DNA from: Methylosinus sporium
GTDB taxonomy: Bacteria; Pseudomonadota; Alphaproteobacteria; Rhizobiales; Beijerinckiaceae
Reading direction: 5' to 3'
DNA: 64,000 nucleotides
Assembly: GCF_003113265.1 (NCBI RefSeq)
Contig: NZ_PUIV01000005.1
Location: 62,001 to 126,000 of the forward strand
A program made the position numbers and the translations under genes. Shown here in pieces: positions 34,982 to 45,388 of the stretch (position 1 is the stretch's first letter; the number at the start of each line of letters is the position of its first letter). The notes under the pieces are model-generated. The model made no database searches and was not told the DNA's origin. It saw only the letters and a program-made list of their open reading frames with translations.

Positions 34982-36568
34982 TCATGATCGCTCGGCGGCC
35001 TGCGCGAGAAATTTCTGTATGGTCTCGATCAGCCGCTCGACGTCCGCGGGCTTGCCGAGATGCGCGCTGTTCTGCAGCGGGATGCGGTCGGCGTCCGCCG
35101 GCCCGCCGCTCAGCACCAGCGCGGGCAGATCGTGATTGAGCAATTCGCGCAGACGGCGCACCACATGGGGGCCGTGAACGCCGTCGGGCAAATGATAATC
35201 GATGATCACCATGTCCGGCCGCGCGCGTCCATCGACGACGATCCGCGTCGCCGCATCGCCGTCGGCCGCGGCCAGAACGTCATGGCCCTCTGTCGTCAGC
35301 AGCAGCTCGAGCGAATCGCGCACATCGGGATCATCATCGACGATGAGGATGATTCCATTGCGGCGCTGCGGCGGGCGCGCCACTGCGCGGGCGTCGTCGT
35401 GGATGTCGATGGGGGGGCGGTGCTCGCTCGTGCAGTGGCGCGGCAACAGAATGTGAAAGCGCGTGCCTTGCGCATCGTCCGATTCGAATTCGATCGCTCC
35501 GCCATGCGCCAGCACGATCTGCCGGCAGATATACAGTCCGAGCCCGAGCCCGCGCAGGCGGTCGCCGCTGGCGAATGGCTCGAACAGCGCGTCGCGAAGC
35601 GCGCTCGGCACGCCGCGTCCTTCATTGCAGACGTCGATCGCCAGCCAGCCGGCCGAGACGCCGTCGATTCGCAGCGACACCGCCGCGCCCGCAGGGCTGT
35701 GCTCGACGGCGTTGCCGACGAGATTGGACAGGAGCTGAAGAATGCGGTCTATGTCCCAGGCTCCCTGCATGTCGCCGTCGAAATCCAGGCGAAGCCGGCT
35801 CTCGCGTCCGGCGAATTCATCGGCGATCTGCTCGACGATGCGCCGAAAATCGGCCGGAGCGGGGCGTATGGCGAGGCCGCCGCCCATTCTGATGCGCGTG
35901 AGGTCGAGAATCTGCTCGATCATCCGCGCCATGCGGCCGCCGCTCTGGCGAATGATGTGCAGCGCCTTGCGGTGGTCGTCGTCTTCGGCCTTGGTGAGCG
36001 AACGCTCGGCGGAGGTCAGAATGCTCTGCAGCGGATTGCGCAGATCATGCCCCAGAATGCCGACGAACATTTCGCGCATCCGCTCGATTTGCAACAGCTG
36101 CTGGCGCTGGCGCTCCAGCGTGACGAAGACGTCGACCTTGCTGCGCAACACCTGCTCGTCGATCGGCTTGAACAGATAATCGACGGCGCCGACCTCATAG
36201 CCTTTGAACATGCGCGAGACGTCGGGCGAATGCGCCGTCACGAAGACGATCGGCACATAGCGCGTCTTCTCGACGCCGCGCATCAGAGTCGCCAGCTCGA
36301 ATCCGTCCATCTCCGGCATATGCACGTCGATGATGGCGAGCGCGACGCTCTTTTCGAGCAGAATGTCGAGCGCGGCGCGGCCCGATTGCGCGGTGACGAT
36401 CTCGAATTCGTCGCAGCGCAGCATCGCCGCCATAGCGATCAGATTCTCGGGGAAATCATCGACGATGAGCACGACTGGAAGCTTGCCTGCGCCGCCGGCG
36501 TCGAAATCGGCGGCCGCTGGGCGCCTGCGGCCGGACGGGTTCGAGGAGTTTTCGATCGCTCTCATCAT
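34982..36568 (-). CDS. REC-HisKA-HATPase-REC hybrid kinase (cytoplasmic)
   Basis: The 528-residue protein has no membrane segment. An N-terminal receiver (about 30-150; Asp in LAIIDVHMPEMDG) is followed by a HisKA domain (H-box GILGHDLRNPLQS). An HATPase domain (LVGNAVEHSPAG, GLGLGLYICRQIV) and a C-terminal receiver (MVIIDYHLPDG) follow. Such kinases receive phosphate from an upstream kinase and pass it on. It is the last gene of a three-gene operon after the globin-coupled kinase and CheR genes, with four-base overlaps. A DNA-binding output protein is not encoded next to it. Confidence 0.88.
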   Translation of the reverse strand: MMRAIENSSNPSGRRRPAAADFDAGGAGKLPVVLIVDDFPENLIAMAAMLRCDEFEIVTAQSGRAALDILLEKSVALAIIDVHMPEMDGFELATLMRGVEKTRYVPIVFVTAHSPDVSRMFKGYEVGAVDYLFKPIDEQVLRSKVDVFVTLERQRQQLLQIERMREMFVGILGHDLRNPLQSILTSAERSLTKAEDDDHRKALHIIRQSGGRMARMIEQILDLTRIRMGGGLAIRPAPADFRRIVEQIADEFAGRESRLRLDFDGDMQGAWDIDRILQLLSNLVGNAVEHSPAGAAVSLRIDGVSAGWLAIDVCNEGRGVPSALRDALFEPFASGDRLRGLGLGLYICRQIVLAHGGAIEFESDDAQGTRFHILLPRHCTSEHRPPIDIHDDARAVARPPQRRNGIILIVDDDPDVRDSLELLLTTEGHDVLAAADGDAATRIVVDGRARPDMVIIDYHLPDGVHGPHVVRRLRELLNHDLPALVLSGGPADADRIPLQNSAHLGKPADVERLIETIQKFLAQAAERS

Positions 36569-37395
36569 TTCACCCGATAGATTTGCTCGTCGGTCGAAAG
36601 GTGTTCGAAAAAAGCCGCATGACGTGAAAAGGCGAGCGACTCGTTCGACCCGAGGCCGATGAAGCCGCGCGGGCAGAGCGATTCGCGAAACAATCCGATC
36701 GCGCGATCCTGCAAGGTCCTATCGAAATAGATGAGCACGTTTCTGCAGGAGATGAGGTGCATTTCCGCAAAGGCGGCGTCGGTCGCGAGGCTGTGGTCGC
36801 AAAACAAAATGCGCTGCTCTAGGAAGGGGGCGACGCTCGCGCAGGCGCCGCGGGCGATGAAATAATCGGAGAGCGACGCGCGTCCGCCGGACCGGCGATA
36901 ATTTTCGGCGAAGCCGCTCATGCGGAAGAGCTCATAGGCGCCGGCCTGCGCGATCGCCATGCTCTCTTTGTCTATGTCGGTCGCATAGATCAGCGCGCGC
37001 TCGAGCAGCCCCTCCTCATGCAGGAGAATGGCGATGGAATAGGCCTCCTCGCCGGTTCCGCAACCCGCCACCCAAATGCGCAGCGACGGATAGGTCGCGA
37101 GATGCGGCGCGACGGTCTCGCGCATATGCCGATAGTGGCTGGGATCGCGAAAGAGATCGCTCACCTGAATCGTCAGATAGCGGAGCGCCTCCGCGAAAGC
37201 GCCGGGATCGTGGACGATGCGGTCCAGAAGATCGGTGATGGTCGCGCAGCGCAGCGCGATCTGCGCCCGCGCCACGCTCCGGCGCAGCGAGGAGCGCGCA
37301 TAGCCGCGAAAATCGTGCTGATAGAGCCGGTAGATGGCCTCCAACAGGAGGTCGAGCTCAATCTCGGCTTTCTCGTCGGAATCGAGAGCGATCAT
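36565..37395 (-). CDS. CheR-type protein-glutamate methyltransferase
   Basis: The 276-residue protein has the CheR N-terminal helical domain and a SAM-binding domain (LRIWVAGCGTGEEAYSIAILL; later MHLISCRNVLIYFD). CheR methylates chemoreceptor glutamates. Here it lies between two hybrid kinases with ATGA overlaps on both sides, and no receptor gene is nearby. This is the pattern of CheR proteins recruited to stress or biofilm signalling modules. It lacks tetratricopeptide additions. Confidence 0.9.
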   Translation of the reverse strand: MIALDSDEKAEIELDLLLEAIYRLYQHDFRGYARSSLRRSVARAQIALRCATITDLLDRIVHDPGAFAEALRYLTIQVSDLFRDPSHYRHMRETVAPHLATYPSLRIWVAGCGTGEEAYSIAILLHEEGLLERALIYATDIDKESMAIAQAGAYELFRMSGFAENYRRSGGRASLSDYFIARGACASVAPFLEQRILFCDHSLATDAAFAEMHLISCRNVLIYFDRTLQDRAIGLFRESLCPRGFIGLGSNESLAFSRHAAFFEHLSTDEQIYRVK

Positions 37396-40300
37396 TTCGG
37401 TATCCAGACGCGGATCAGCGACAAGAGCTTTTCTATATCGATCGGCTTCGAGATATAATCATTGGCGCCGGCCGAGAGACATTGCGCTCTGTCGTCGGGC
37501 ATGGCCTTGGCGGTCAGAGCGATGATCGGCAGCGCGGCCTTGTCCTCGCGTTCGCGGATCGCGCGCATCGCCGCCAGCCCGTCCATCTCCGGCATCATCA
37601 GATCCATCAGCACGAGGTCGATGGCCGGATCGCGATCGATGCGCTCCAGCGCTTCTCTGCCGTTGCGGGCGATCTGCACCGCCACGCCTTCGCGCTCGAG
37701 CACGGCCGTCAGCGAGAATATATTGCGGACGTCGTCCTCGACCAGCAGAAGGCGGCGGCCGTCGAGCACGCTGTCGCGGCGGCGCGCGATCTCGAGCATA
37801 TGCTGCTGTGCGGGAGACAGCTCAGATTCCGCCTGATGCAGGAACAGCGTCGTCTCTTCGATGAGGCGTTCCGGCGAGCGCGCGCCTTTGACGATGACGG
37901 ATTTCGACAGTCGCCGCAGCTTCTGCTCCTCGTCGATGCTGAGCGAGCGCGCCGTATAGACGATCACCGGCGGCGCCGAGAGCGTCTCGTCGCGGCTCAT
38001 GCGCTCCAGAAATTCGAAGCCGCTGACGCCCGGCAGCATCAGATCCAGAACGACGCAGTCGAAGGCGCGCGCCGCGACCTCGCGCAGAGCCTCCTCCGCC
38101 GTCGCGACGGCGACGAGCTCCACATCGGCAGAGGACAGAAGATCGATCAGCGCGGCGCGCTGAACGCCTTCGTCCTCGACGATCAAGATCGATCTCTTCT
38201 CGCGCTGCATCCGGTCTTCCAACAGGCGAAAAGCCGAGACGAGCTGTTCGCGCTTGGCCGGCTTCAATATGTAGCCGACAGCGCCCATCTCCAGCGCAAC
38301 CTTCTGATAATCATGCACCGAAACCACATGGATGGGCGTATGGCGGATCGCCGAGTCGCGCTTCAAAAGCTCGAGCACGGCGAGGCCCGATTGATCTGGA
38401 AGCCCGATGTCGAGCACCACCGCCTCCGGCCGGAATTGCCGAGCCAGCAGCAGCGCATCGCAGGCCGCGCTCGCGACGATGCATTTGAAGCCGAGCTCGC
38501 GCGCGAGATCGCGGAGGATTTCCGCAAAGGCGGGATCGTCCTCGACGATCAGCGCGATGCGGCGCGAATCGGCGATGGCGTCGCGGTCGTCGGCGATCGG
38601 CGCCGGCGCGCGTTCCGCGGCGGGCGGCGGCGCCTCTTCGCGCCGCGCGACGGGCCGGATCGGCCCGCCATCGGCGCGCAGCGGCAGCAGCAGAGTGAAT
38701 ATGCTGCCGCGTCCCGGCGCGCTGCGTACCGCGAGCCAGCCACCCAGCAGCTCGGTGAATTCGCGCGAGATGGAGAGGCCGAGGCCGGCGCCGCCGAATT
38801 GGCGGTTGATCGCGCCATTGGCCTGGCGAAAGACCTGGAAGATCGCCTCTTGCTGATCCTCGGCTATGCCGATGCCGGTGTCTTCCACGATGAAGGCGAG
38901 GCGCTGCGAATCCTCTCGCCGCACGGTGAGGCGCACGCCGCCGCGCTCGGTGAACTTCACGGCGTTGGCGAGCAGATTGGAGAGAATCTGCTGCAGGCGT
39001 TGGCGATCGGTGTCGAATGTCTCGGGCGCGCCGGGCTCTATCACGACGGAAAATTGCAGCCGTCGCTCCGCCGCCAGCGGCTCGAAACGGCGTTCGAGAT
39101 CGGCGAGCAGCGGCGCGATCGCCGTCGGCTCTATATCGAGCTCGATCTTGCCGGCCTCGATCTTGGAGAGATCGAGAATGTCGTTGATGAGCACGAGAAG
39201 ATCATTGCCGGCCGAATAGATGCTCTGCGCATATTTGATCTGCTCGGGCGCGAGATTGCCGTCGCGATTGTCGACGAGCAGCTTGGCCAGAATGAGCGAG
39301 CTGTTGAGCGGCGTGCGCAGCTCATGCGACATATTGGCGAGAAATTCCGATTTGTAGCGGCTCGTGCGCTCGAGCTCCTCGGCCTTTTGCCGTAGCGCCG
39401 CTTCGGTCGCCAGCAGATTTTCCTTCTGCAGTTCGAGCGCCCGCGTATGCTCCTCCAGCGTGTCGTTGACTTGGCGCAACTCCTCCTGCTGCGCCGTGAG
39501 CTCTTCGCCTTGCGCGCGCGATTCCTCCAGCAATTGCCCTATGCGCGCCCGCGCCTCGGCGGAGCTGATCGCCTGTCCGACGCTGGTCGTGACGCAATCG
39601 AGAAACCCGAGGCGCTTCTCGCAAAAGGGCGTGATCGCGCCGAGCTCGATGACGCCGCGCGTCTCGCCCTCGTGCAGCAGCGGAAAGATCACGAGATGGC
39701 GAGGCGGCGTTTCGCCGAGGCCCCAATGGATGGCGAAGCCGTCCTCGGGAATGTCGCTCACCATCAGACGCCGTTTCTCCAGAGCGACCTGGCCCACCAG
39801 CCCCTCGCCGAGCCGCCATCGCTCGCGCATTCCAGAGGCGGCGGCGTAGGTTCCGGCGAGCCGCAGCGTCGCGCCGCCGTCCTCGACCACATATTGCGCG
39901 CCGACCTGCGCATTCAGCGCCCGGCACAGCAGCGAGAGCACGCGATGCGCCAGCTCGCGCATCGTCGGATTGCCGCTCATCGCCTGGCCGAGCGCGGTTT
40001 CGTTCTCGGCGAGCCACATCTGGCGCTCGTTGCGCTCCGCGGCCTCGCGCAGCGCCCGAGTCATCGTCTGCAGCGATTTCCCGAGCTGATCCTTCTCGCT
40101 GCGCGGCGCCGGCTGCGCGGAATAATCGCCGCCGGCGATGGCCTCCATCTCGCGAGCGACGCTGCGCAGGCTGTCGACGAGCTCATTGAGCGAAAGCCCC
40201 AGAATATCGCCGGGGCCGGCGAGCTCTATATGGCGTTCGAGATCGCCTTCCGTCACCGCCCGCATCACGCTGGCGACATGGTGCAGGCGCTCGCGGTGAT

Positions 40301-40802
40301 CCTCGAGGTTCTGCGCCGTCAGCGCGCCGTAAGTGTCGACGACGACCGCCGAGTCGAAAGCGATCAGCTTGCGCACCGACAGAGCGGCGGTCTGGTTCTC
40401 GCGCAATCGCTCGTCCGTCTCGATCGCGCGGCGCAGCCAGGCCGAGACATATTCCATGGCGAGCAGATAGATGAGCAGGCCGAGCTCGATGCGGGCGTGG
40501 GTCCGTCCGATGACGCGGCGACGCTCGACATAGGCGTCGTCGACCTCCGCAGCGAGAAAATCCGTCCAATAGCTCTGCTGCTGCGCCTTCACGCGCCGCA
40601 GGACGTGCGGGTCCACGAAAAAACGCGCGAAATCGGAGAAGCCGTGCAGCCAGGCGTAGAAGTCCTCGATCATTTCCGGCACGCGCGGAGACAGCGCCGC
40701 GCCGACGAAGCGCACATCGGCGAAGGTCGCTTCGTCGAGCCCGTGCGACGTGCGAAGCGAGGCCTGGTCCACCAGAAAGGCGCTCGTCTCGCCAGGGGAC
40801 AT
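37392..40802 (-). CDS. Globin-coupled hybrid sensor histidine kinase with three receivers
   Basis: This 1136-residue cytoplasmic protein begins with a protoglobin-type sensor domain (about 1-180). H102 in [10 protein letters not shown] is the probable proximal haem ligand. A HAMP-like segment (about 185-270), a GAF domain (about 280-430), a coiled coil, HisKA ([11 protein letters not shown] near 490) and HATPase ([14 protein letters not shown]) follow. Three receivers come last ([30 protein letters not shown]). It probably senses oxygen or another haem ligand and feeds a phosphorelay with the two downstream partners. A sigma-70-like promoter lies about 150 bp upstream. Confidence 0.87.
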   Translation of the reverse strand: MSPGETSAFLVDQASLRTSHGLDEATFADVRFVGAALSPRVPEMIEDFYAWLHGFSDFARFFVDPHVLRRVKAQQQSYWTDFLAAEVDDAYVERRRVIGRTHARIELGLLIYLLAMEYVSAWLRRAIETDERLRENQTAALSVRKLIAFDSAVVVDTYGALTAQNLEDHRERLHHVASVMRAVTEGDLERHIELAGPGDILGLSLNELVDSLRSVAREMEAIAGGDYSAQPAPRSEKDQLGKSLQTMTRALREAAERNERQMWLAENETALGQAMSGNPTMRELAHRVLSLLCRALNAQVGAQYVVEDGGATLRLAGTYAAASGMRERWRLGEGLVGQVALEKRRLMVSDIPEDGFAIHWGLGETPPRHLVIFPLLHEGETRGVIELGAITPFCEKRLGFLDCVTTSVGQAISSAEARARIGQLLEESRAQGEELTAQQEELRQVNDTLEEHTRALELQKENLLATEAALRQKAEELERTSRYKSEFLANMSHELRTPLNSSLILAKLLVDNRDGNLAPEQIKYAQSIYSAGNDLLVLINDILDLSKIEAGKIELDIEPTAIAPLLADLERRFEPLAAERRLQFSVVIEPGAPETFDTDRQRLQQILSNLLANAVKFTERGGVRLTVRREDSQRLAFIVEDTGIGIAEDQQEAIFQVFRQANGAINRQFGGAGLGLSISREFTELLGGWLAVRSAPGRGSIFTLLLPLRADGGPIRPVARREEAPPPAAERAPAPIADDRDAIADSRRIALIVEDDPAFAEILRDLARELGFKCIVASAACDALLLARQFRPEAVVLDIGLPDQSGLAVLELLKRDSAIRHTPIHVVSVHDYQKVALEMGAVGYILKPAKREQLVSAFRLLEDRMQREKRSILIVEDEGVQRAALIDLLSSADVELVAVATAEEALREVAARAFDCVVLDLMLPGVSGFEFLERMSRDETLSAPPVIVYTARSLSIDEEQKLRRLSKSVIVKGARSPERLIEETTLFLHQAESELSPAQQHMLEIARRRDSVLDGRRLLLVEDDVRNIFSLTAVLEREGVAVQIARNGREALERIDRDPAIDLVLMDLMMPEMDGLAAMRAIREREDKAALPIIALTAKAMPDDRAQCLSAGANDYISKPIDIEKLLSLIRVWIPK

Positions 40803-40950
40803 TATGTTTCTCCGTGCGAGAAAGCGCCGTTTCGGGCGCGTCCGAAAGGTCCGGAATCTTCGCGCGCCATTGGGGGCGGGACGCGGTGATAAAGCATTAC
40901 GGCCGCGAAAACAGTCCGAACGGACGTCGAAACGACCGTTCGTCTCGCAT

Positions 40951-40978
40951 GGTATAAATATTGGAATTGTCGCGTCAA
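40951..40978 (-). promoter_or_regulatory. Putative sigma-70 promoter for the globin-coupled kinase operon
   Basis: On the minus strand TTGACG (complement of 40973-40978) is followed after 16 bases by TATACC (complement of 40951-40956). This would give a leader of about 140 bases. A 7-bp inverted repeat (40917-40923 with 40936-40942) lies just downstream. The whole gap 40803-41157 contains no supportable gene. It is more AT-rich toward 41040-41110, where a short palindrome (41091-41103) precedes the MoxR gene and may belong to its promoter. Confidence 0.35.
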
Positions 40979-41157
40979 TAGGCCGCGCTCTCGCCGCCGC
41001 GCCGACGGCGCGCCGGGACGGCGGGACCGCCAGAGGCCCCGACCTGGACGGAATTCTATGAATAAACGGGAAAATTGCCCATCTAATTTAGATAATTGTC
41101 CCTCGACAGCGCGCGCCGCAGAGGCGAAAGTCTTTTGCCGCCGCGCCACAGAGTCCG

Positions 41158-42171
41158 ATGGACAAACGCATGAATCCTATGGAACCGCTTCGCTTTTCCT
41201 CTCGAGGCCGGGTCGGCGAGCCGGGCGCCCGGTTCGCGGAGATCAGGACATATCTGCAATCTCGCCTCATCGGCGCGGATGCGCTGGTCGAGCGCCTGCT
41301 GATCGGCCTCGTCGCCGACGGCCATGTGTTGCTCGAGGGCGCGCCGGGATTGGCCAAGACGCGCGCCGTCAAGCTGCTCGCGCGCGCTTGCGATCTTACT
41401 TTCGCGCGCATTCAATGCACGCCTGACCTCATGCCCGCCGACATCACCGGCACGTCGATCTGGCGACAGGACAGAAGCGTCTTCGAATTTTCGGCGGGGC
41501 CGATCTTTCATTCGCTGCTGCTCGTCGATGAGATCAATCGCGCGCCGCCCAAAGTGCAATCGGCGCTGCTCGAGGCCATGGCCGAGCGTCAGGCGACCAT
41601 CGCCGGCGCGACCCATATGCTGCCCGATCCTTTCATGACCGTCGCGACGCAAAATCCGATAGAGCACGAGGGCACGTTTCCGCTGCCGGAGGCGCAGCTC
41701 GATCGCTTCATGCTTCATGTCGAGCTCGCTCTGCCCGATGTCGCGACGGAGCGCCGCATTCTCGATCTCGTCGAGCGCGAGGATCAGGGCGAGGCCGTCG
41801 CGCCGCCTGCGGCGTTGGAGGCGGAGGAGATCGCCGCCGCGCGTCATGCGGCGCGATCGGTTCATCTCTCCCCGGCGGTGAAGGATTATATCGTGCGCCT
41901 CGTCGCCGCGCCGCGCGATGCGGGCGTCGCGCCGGAGCTCGCGGCGAAGATCGCGCATCCGTCCTCGCCGCGCGGCACTCTGGCGCTCGCCGCCGCCGCC
42001 AAGGCGCGCGCCTTTCTGGATGCGCGCGATTATGTCGCGCCGCAGGATGTGAGCGCGCTCGCCGTCGACGTTCTCTCGCACCGCACCATTCTCGGCTGGC
42101 GCGCGCTGGCCGAGGGCGAGACGCCGCGCGACGTCATTCGCGCCTATCTCGAAATGGTTTCGCCTGCATGA
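41158..42171 (+). CDS. MoxR-family AAA+ ATPase
   Basis: The 337-residue protein has the MoxR signatures: Walker A LLEGAPGLAKTRA, Walker B LLLVDEINRAPPKVQSALLEAM, and TQNPIEHEGTFPLPEAQLDRF. MoxR proteins are chaperone ATPases that work with VWA partners to activate or assemble metal enzymes such as methanol dehydrogenase. It is the first gene of a seven-gene operon whose members overlap by a few bases. An ATG at 41170 is an alternative start. Confidence 0.93.
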   Translation: MDKRMNPMEPLRFSSRGRVGEPGARFAEIRTYLQSRLIGADALVERLLIGLVADGHVLLEGAPGLAKTRAVKLLARACDLTFARIQCTPDLMPADITGTSIWRQDRSVFEFSAGPIFHSLLLVDEINRAPPKVQSALLEAMAERQATIAGATHMLPDPFMTVATQNPIEHEGTFPLPEAQLDRFMLHVELALPDVATERRILDLVEREDQGEAVAPPAALEAEEIAAARHAARSVHLSPAVKDYIVRLVAAPRDAGVAPELAAKIAHPSSPRGTLALAAAAKARAFLDARDYVAPQDVSALAVDVLSHRTILGWRALAEGETPRDVIRAYLEMVSPA

Positions 42172-43085
42172 GCGCGGCGGAGGAGCGCGTCGTCGGCGTC
42201 GATCTCGACGTCGAAGCCTTGATGCGTCTGCGGCTGCTCTTTGCGCGCAGCGGCGCGCAAAGAGCAGCCGCGGCGGCGCCTTTCGGCGGTCTGGCGCAGC
42301 GTCGGCGCGGTCGCGGCGCGGAGACCTATGATGTTCGGCCCTGGTCGGACGGCGACGATATTCGAAACCTCGATCGCAACGTCACCGCCCGCACCGGCGC
42401 GCCGCACGTGCGTAGCTTTCACGACGAGCGCGAGCGCTCCGTGCTTTTTCTCGTCGATTTTCGGGCGCCCATGTTGTTCGGCACGCGCCGCGCCTTTCGC
42501 TCCGTCGCGGCGGCGGAGGCCGCCGTCGCCGCGGCCTGGCGCGTGATCGAGCAGCGCGGCCGTGTCGGCCTCTGCGCGATCGGCGCCGATGGGGCGCGCT
42601 GTTTCGGTTGGGCGGCGGGCGCGCGCGGCCTTCCGCCGCTCATCGTCGCGCTCGTCGAGGCGCATCGCGCGGCGCTCTCGGACAATGGCGAAGCGGCCGG
42701 GCCGTCGCTCGCCGCGGCGCTCGAGCAAATGGAGAGCGTCGGCGGATCATCGGCCGTCAGTCTCGCCAGCGCGCTGGATTTTCCGGGCGAGGCTTTCGAC
42801 GCCATAGCCGCGCGCCTCGCGCGGCGGCGCGATCTCTCCGTGCTGCTGATCGCCGATCGTTTCGAGCTGGCGCCGGCGCCCGGCCTCTATCCGTTTCGCA
42901 CGCGCGAGGAAGAGGGAACGCTGCGCATTGCGCAGGGCGCGGCGCCGGCGCCCGACCAGCGGCCGGCGCGTCTGCGCCGGCTCGGCGCACGTGCGCTCGA
43001 GGTCGACGCCGGCCTCGAGGCCGAGGCGGTCGCCCGCCTTCTCGAGCGTTTCGATATGGAGCGTTTCGATGGCCGATCCGTCTGA
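42168..43085 (+). CDS. DUF58-domain protein (MxaS-like)
   Basis: The 305-residue protein has the DUF58 core: RRRGRGAETYDVRPWSDGDD followed by IRNLDRNVTARTGAPHVR, then a VWA-like DFRAPMLFG segment. DUF58 proteins are standard partners of MoxR ATPases; in the methanol dehydrogenase cluster the equivalent is MxaS. The start overlaps the MoxR stop (ATGA). Confidence 0.88.
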   Translation: MSAAEERVVGVDLDVEALMRLRLLFARSGAQRAAAAAPFGGLAQRRRGRGAETYDVRPWSDGDDIRNLDRNVTARTGAPHVRSFHDERERSVLFLVDFRAPMLFGTRRAFRSVAAAEAAVAAAWRVIEQRGRVGLCAIGADGARCFGWAAGARGLPPLIVALVEAHRAALSDNGEAAGPSLAAALEQMESVGGSSAVSLASALDFPGEAFDAIAARLARRRDLSVLLIADRFELAPAPGLYPFRTREEEGTLRIAQGAAPAPDQRPARLRRLGARALEVDAGLEAEAVARLLERFDMERFDGRSV

Positions 43086-43518
43086 TCTGCTCCAGCAATT
43101 GCGGCCCCTGCGCGCGCCGCCGCCGGATGGAGCGGCGGAGATTCTGCTCATGGCGCTCGTCGGTTCCCTCGCCGGCGCCATGCTGGCGCTCGCCTTGCGG
43201 TTCTGGCGCGAGCATCGCCGGCCTCTGCGTCGCGCGGCGCTCGCTTCTCTCGCCGATACGCGCGCGCTGCCGGCCCCGGAGCGACTCGCGGCGCAAGCGA
43301 AAATGCTGCGTGATCTCGTCGGCGCGCTCGATGGCGGCGCCGCGCGTCTCCATGGCGACGCTTGGCTCGCGCGGCTCGATAGGTTCTTCGCGACGACCCT
43401 GTTCAGCGAAGGGGAGGGCCGCGCTTTCGGCGACGCGCTCTATCGTCCGCGCGCCGACGATCCGAGCGAGACGCTGGATCGCGCCTTGCAAAAACTCTTG
43501 TCGAGGCTCGATCGATGA
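43069..43518 (+). CDS. DUF4381-like single-helix membrane protein
   Basis: The 149-residue protein has a short N-terminus with LLQQLRPLRAPPP, one membrane helix (about residues 22-42) and a charged cytoplasmic tail. This is the pattern of DUF4381 proteins found between DUF58 and VWA genes. It overlaps the DUF58 gene by 17 bp and the next gene by four. It probably bridges the VWA proteins and the MoxR complex at the membrane. Confidence 0.78.
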   Translation: MADPSDLLQQLRPLRAPPPDGAAEILLMALVGSLAGAMLALALRFWREHRRPLRRAALASLADTRALPAPERLAAQAKMLRDLVGALDGGAARLHGDAWLARLDRFFATTLFSEGEGRAFGDALYRPRADDPSETLDRALQKLLSRLDR

Positions 43519-44480
43519 GCGGGCTCGAACTGGCGACGCCTCTCGCTCTCATTCTCTTGCCGGCGCCCTGGCTGCTGCGCCTTCTGCTCGGCGGCGACGC
43601 GGCGCCGGGCGGCGGATTGCCATTGCCGGCGACGATGCGCGAGCGGCTCGGCGCCGGCGCTTCGACGAGCCGATCGCGTCTCTCTCGGTCCGCGATCATC
43701 CGAGCGCTCGCCTGGATCGGACTCGTGCTCGCACTGTCGGGACCACGGATCGCGGGCGCCGTCGCCGCTCTGCCGGCCGCTGGTCGCGACATCATGCTCG
43801 CGCTCGATCTCTCCGGCAGCATGACGAAAACCGATTTCGAATTGAACGGCGCCGCCGCGAGCCGACTCGCCGTGCTGAAACATTTCGGCGCGGAGCTGAT
43901 ACGCCGTCGCGCCGGCGATCGCATCGGCCTCGTCGTTTTCGCCGAGACCGCTTTCGCTGCGGCGCCGCTGAGCTTCGATCTTCGCGCGGTGAGCGCCGCG
44001 CTCGAGGAAATGGAGATCGGCCTCGTCGGCCGCTCCACAGCGATCGGCGAAGCGCTCGGTCTCGCGCTGAAGCGTCTTTCCGATTCGACGGCGCCGTCGC
44101 GCGTCGTGATTCTCCTATCGGACGGCGCCAATAACGCCGGCTCCAGCGAGCCCGTCGCCGTCGCCGAACTGGCGCGCGCCATGGGCGTAGACATCTTCAC
44201 CATCGGCCTCGGCGTGAATGACACTGTCGCCGATCCGGCCGACACGGACGCCGTCGATTTCGTCGCTTTGCAACATATCGCCGAGATCGGCGGCGGCGCC
44301 GCCTTTCGTGCGCGCACAGGCGCGGAGCTCGACGCTGCGACGCGCGCTATAGAGGCGCTGCTCGCCAGCCCCGCGCCGGCGCCGCCGACGATCATCTATC
44401 GCGAGCTGTGGATCTATCCGGGCGCGCTCGCTTTCCTCGCGGCGACGGCGCTCGCGCTCGCGACGAGGGAGCGGCGATGA
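43515..44480 (+). CDS. VWA-domain membrane protein, BatA/MxaC-like
   Basis: The 321-residue protein has two N-terminal membrane helices and a VWA domain with an intact metal-ion-dependent adhesion site (LALDLSGSMTK, later VILLSDGANNAG). A C-terminal helix follows. BatA/MxaC proteins act with MoxR in envelope stress resistance or metal-enzyme maturation. Start and stop overlap its neighbours by four bases each. Confidence 0.88.
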   Translation: MSGLELATPLALILLPAPWLLRLLLGGDAAPGGGLPLPATMRERLGAGASTSRSRLSRSAIIRALAWIGLVLALSGPRIAGAVAALPAAGRDIMLALDLSGSMTKTDFELNGAAASRLAVLKHFGAELIRRRAGDRIGLVVFAETAFAAAPLSFDLRAVSAALEEMEIGLVGRSTAIGEALGLALKRLSDSTAPSRVVILLSDGANNAGSSEPVAVAELARAMGVDIFTIGLGVNDTVADPADTDAVDFVALQHIAEIGGGAAFRARTGAELDAATRAIEALLASPAPAPPTIIYRELWIYPGALAFLAATALALATRERR

Positions 44481-45388
44481 TCGACTTCGGCGATTACGCT
44501 CTGCTGCGCCCGCTCTGGCTGCTCGCTTTGCCGGCGCTGGCTCTGCTTCTCGTCGCGACGCGACGTCGCGATGCGCTCGGCGATTGGCGCCGCGTCATCG
44601 ATCCGGCGCTCCTCGCTGTCATTTCGCGTCGTCACAAAATCGCCGGCGCGACGCGGCGCGACGGCCCGCTTTTTGTCGGCGTCGCGCTCATCGCGCTCGC
44701 GCTCTGCGGGCCCGCGATGAAAACTCCGGGCGCCGAACAATTTCGCAATCTCGACGCCACGTTGATCCTGCTCGACGTGTCGCGCGCCGAGCGCTTGCCG
44801 CAGGGCGTGGCGGCGGCGCAATATCTCATCGAGCGTTCCGGCGCGCGCCGGCTCGGCCTCGTGCTCTATGCCGGCGACGCCTATCTCGCGAGCCCGCTCA
44901 CCGACGATGCGAAATCGCTCCAATCCCTGCTCTTCGCAATAGACGATCGGACCGTTCCAGACGGCGGAGCAGAGCCCGACCGCGCGCTCGCCTTCGCCCG
45001 CCATCTGCTGCGCGAGACGCAGATTTTGACGGCCGATGTCGCGCTGATCTGCGACGGCGAGGGGTTAGATGCGCGCGCCGAACGTCTCGCGGCCGCGCTC
45101 GCGCGCGAAGGACACAGAGTGCACAGCCTCTTTGTTTCCGCCCGCTCCGGCGCCGATGCGCGCGATTCCTCGGGCCGCGCCGCGATGACATCGCTCGCCG
45201 CGGCCGGAGGCGGGCGCGCCGATGACGCGGCGCATCCGCAGGAGATCGCGCGCGCGATAGAGGCGCGCGGCGTCGCCCATATCGGCAGCGGCGAATTGCG
45301 AGCGCTCGCGTGGCGGGACTATGGGCGCTTCGTCCTTCTGCTCGCGGCGGCGCCGCTGCTGCTCGCTCTGCGCGGGAGGGGCGATTGA
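44477..45388 (+). CDS. VWA-like membrane protein with degenerate metal site, BatB/MxaL-like
   Basis: The 303-residue protein repeats the layout of the preceding gene: two N-terminal helices, a VWA-like domain and a C-terminal helix. The metal motif reads LLDVSRAERL, so the second serine of DxSxS is replaced by Ala. It may therefore not bind metal and could serve a structural role as partner of the BatA-like protein. The start ATG 44477 sits in an ATGA overlap. Confidence 0.82.
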   Translation: MIDFGDYALLRPLWLLALPALALLLVATRRRDALGDWRRVIDPALLAVISRRHKIAGATRRDGPLFVGVALIALALCGPAMKTPGAEQFRNLDATLILLDVSRAERLPQGVAAAQYLIERSGARRLGLVLYAGDAYLASPLTDDAKSLQSLLFAIDDRTVPDGGAEPDRALAFARHLLRETQILTADVALICDGEGLDARAERLAAALAREGHRVHSLFVSARSGADARDSSGRAAMTSLAAAGGGRADDAAHPQEIARAIEARGVAHIGSGELRALAWRDYGRFVLLLAAAPLLLALRGRGD

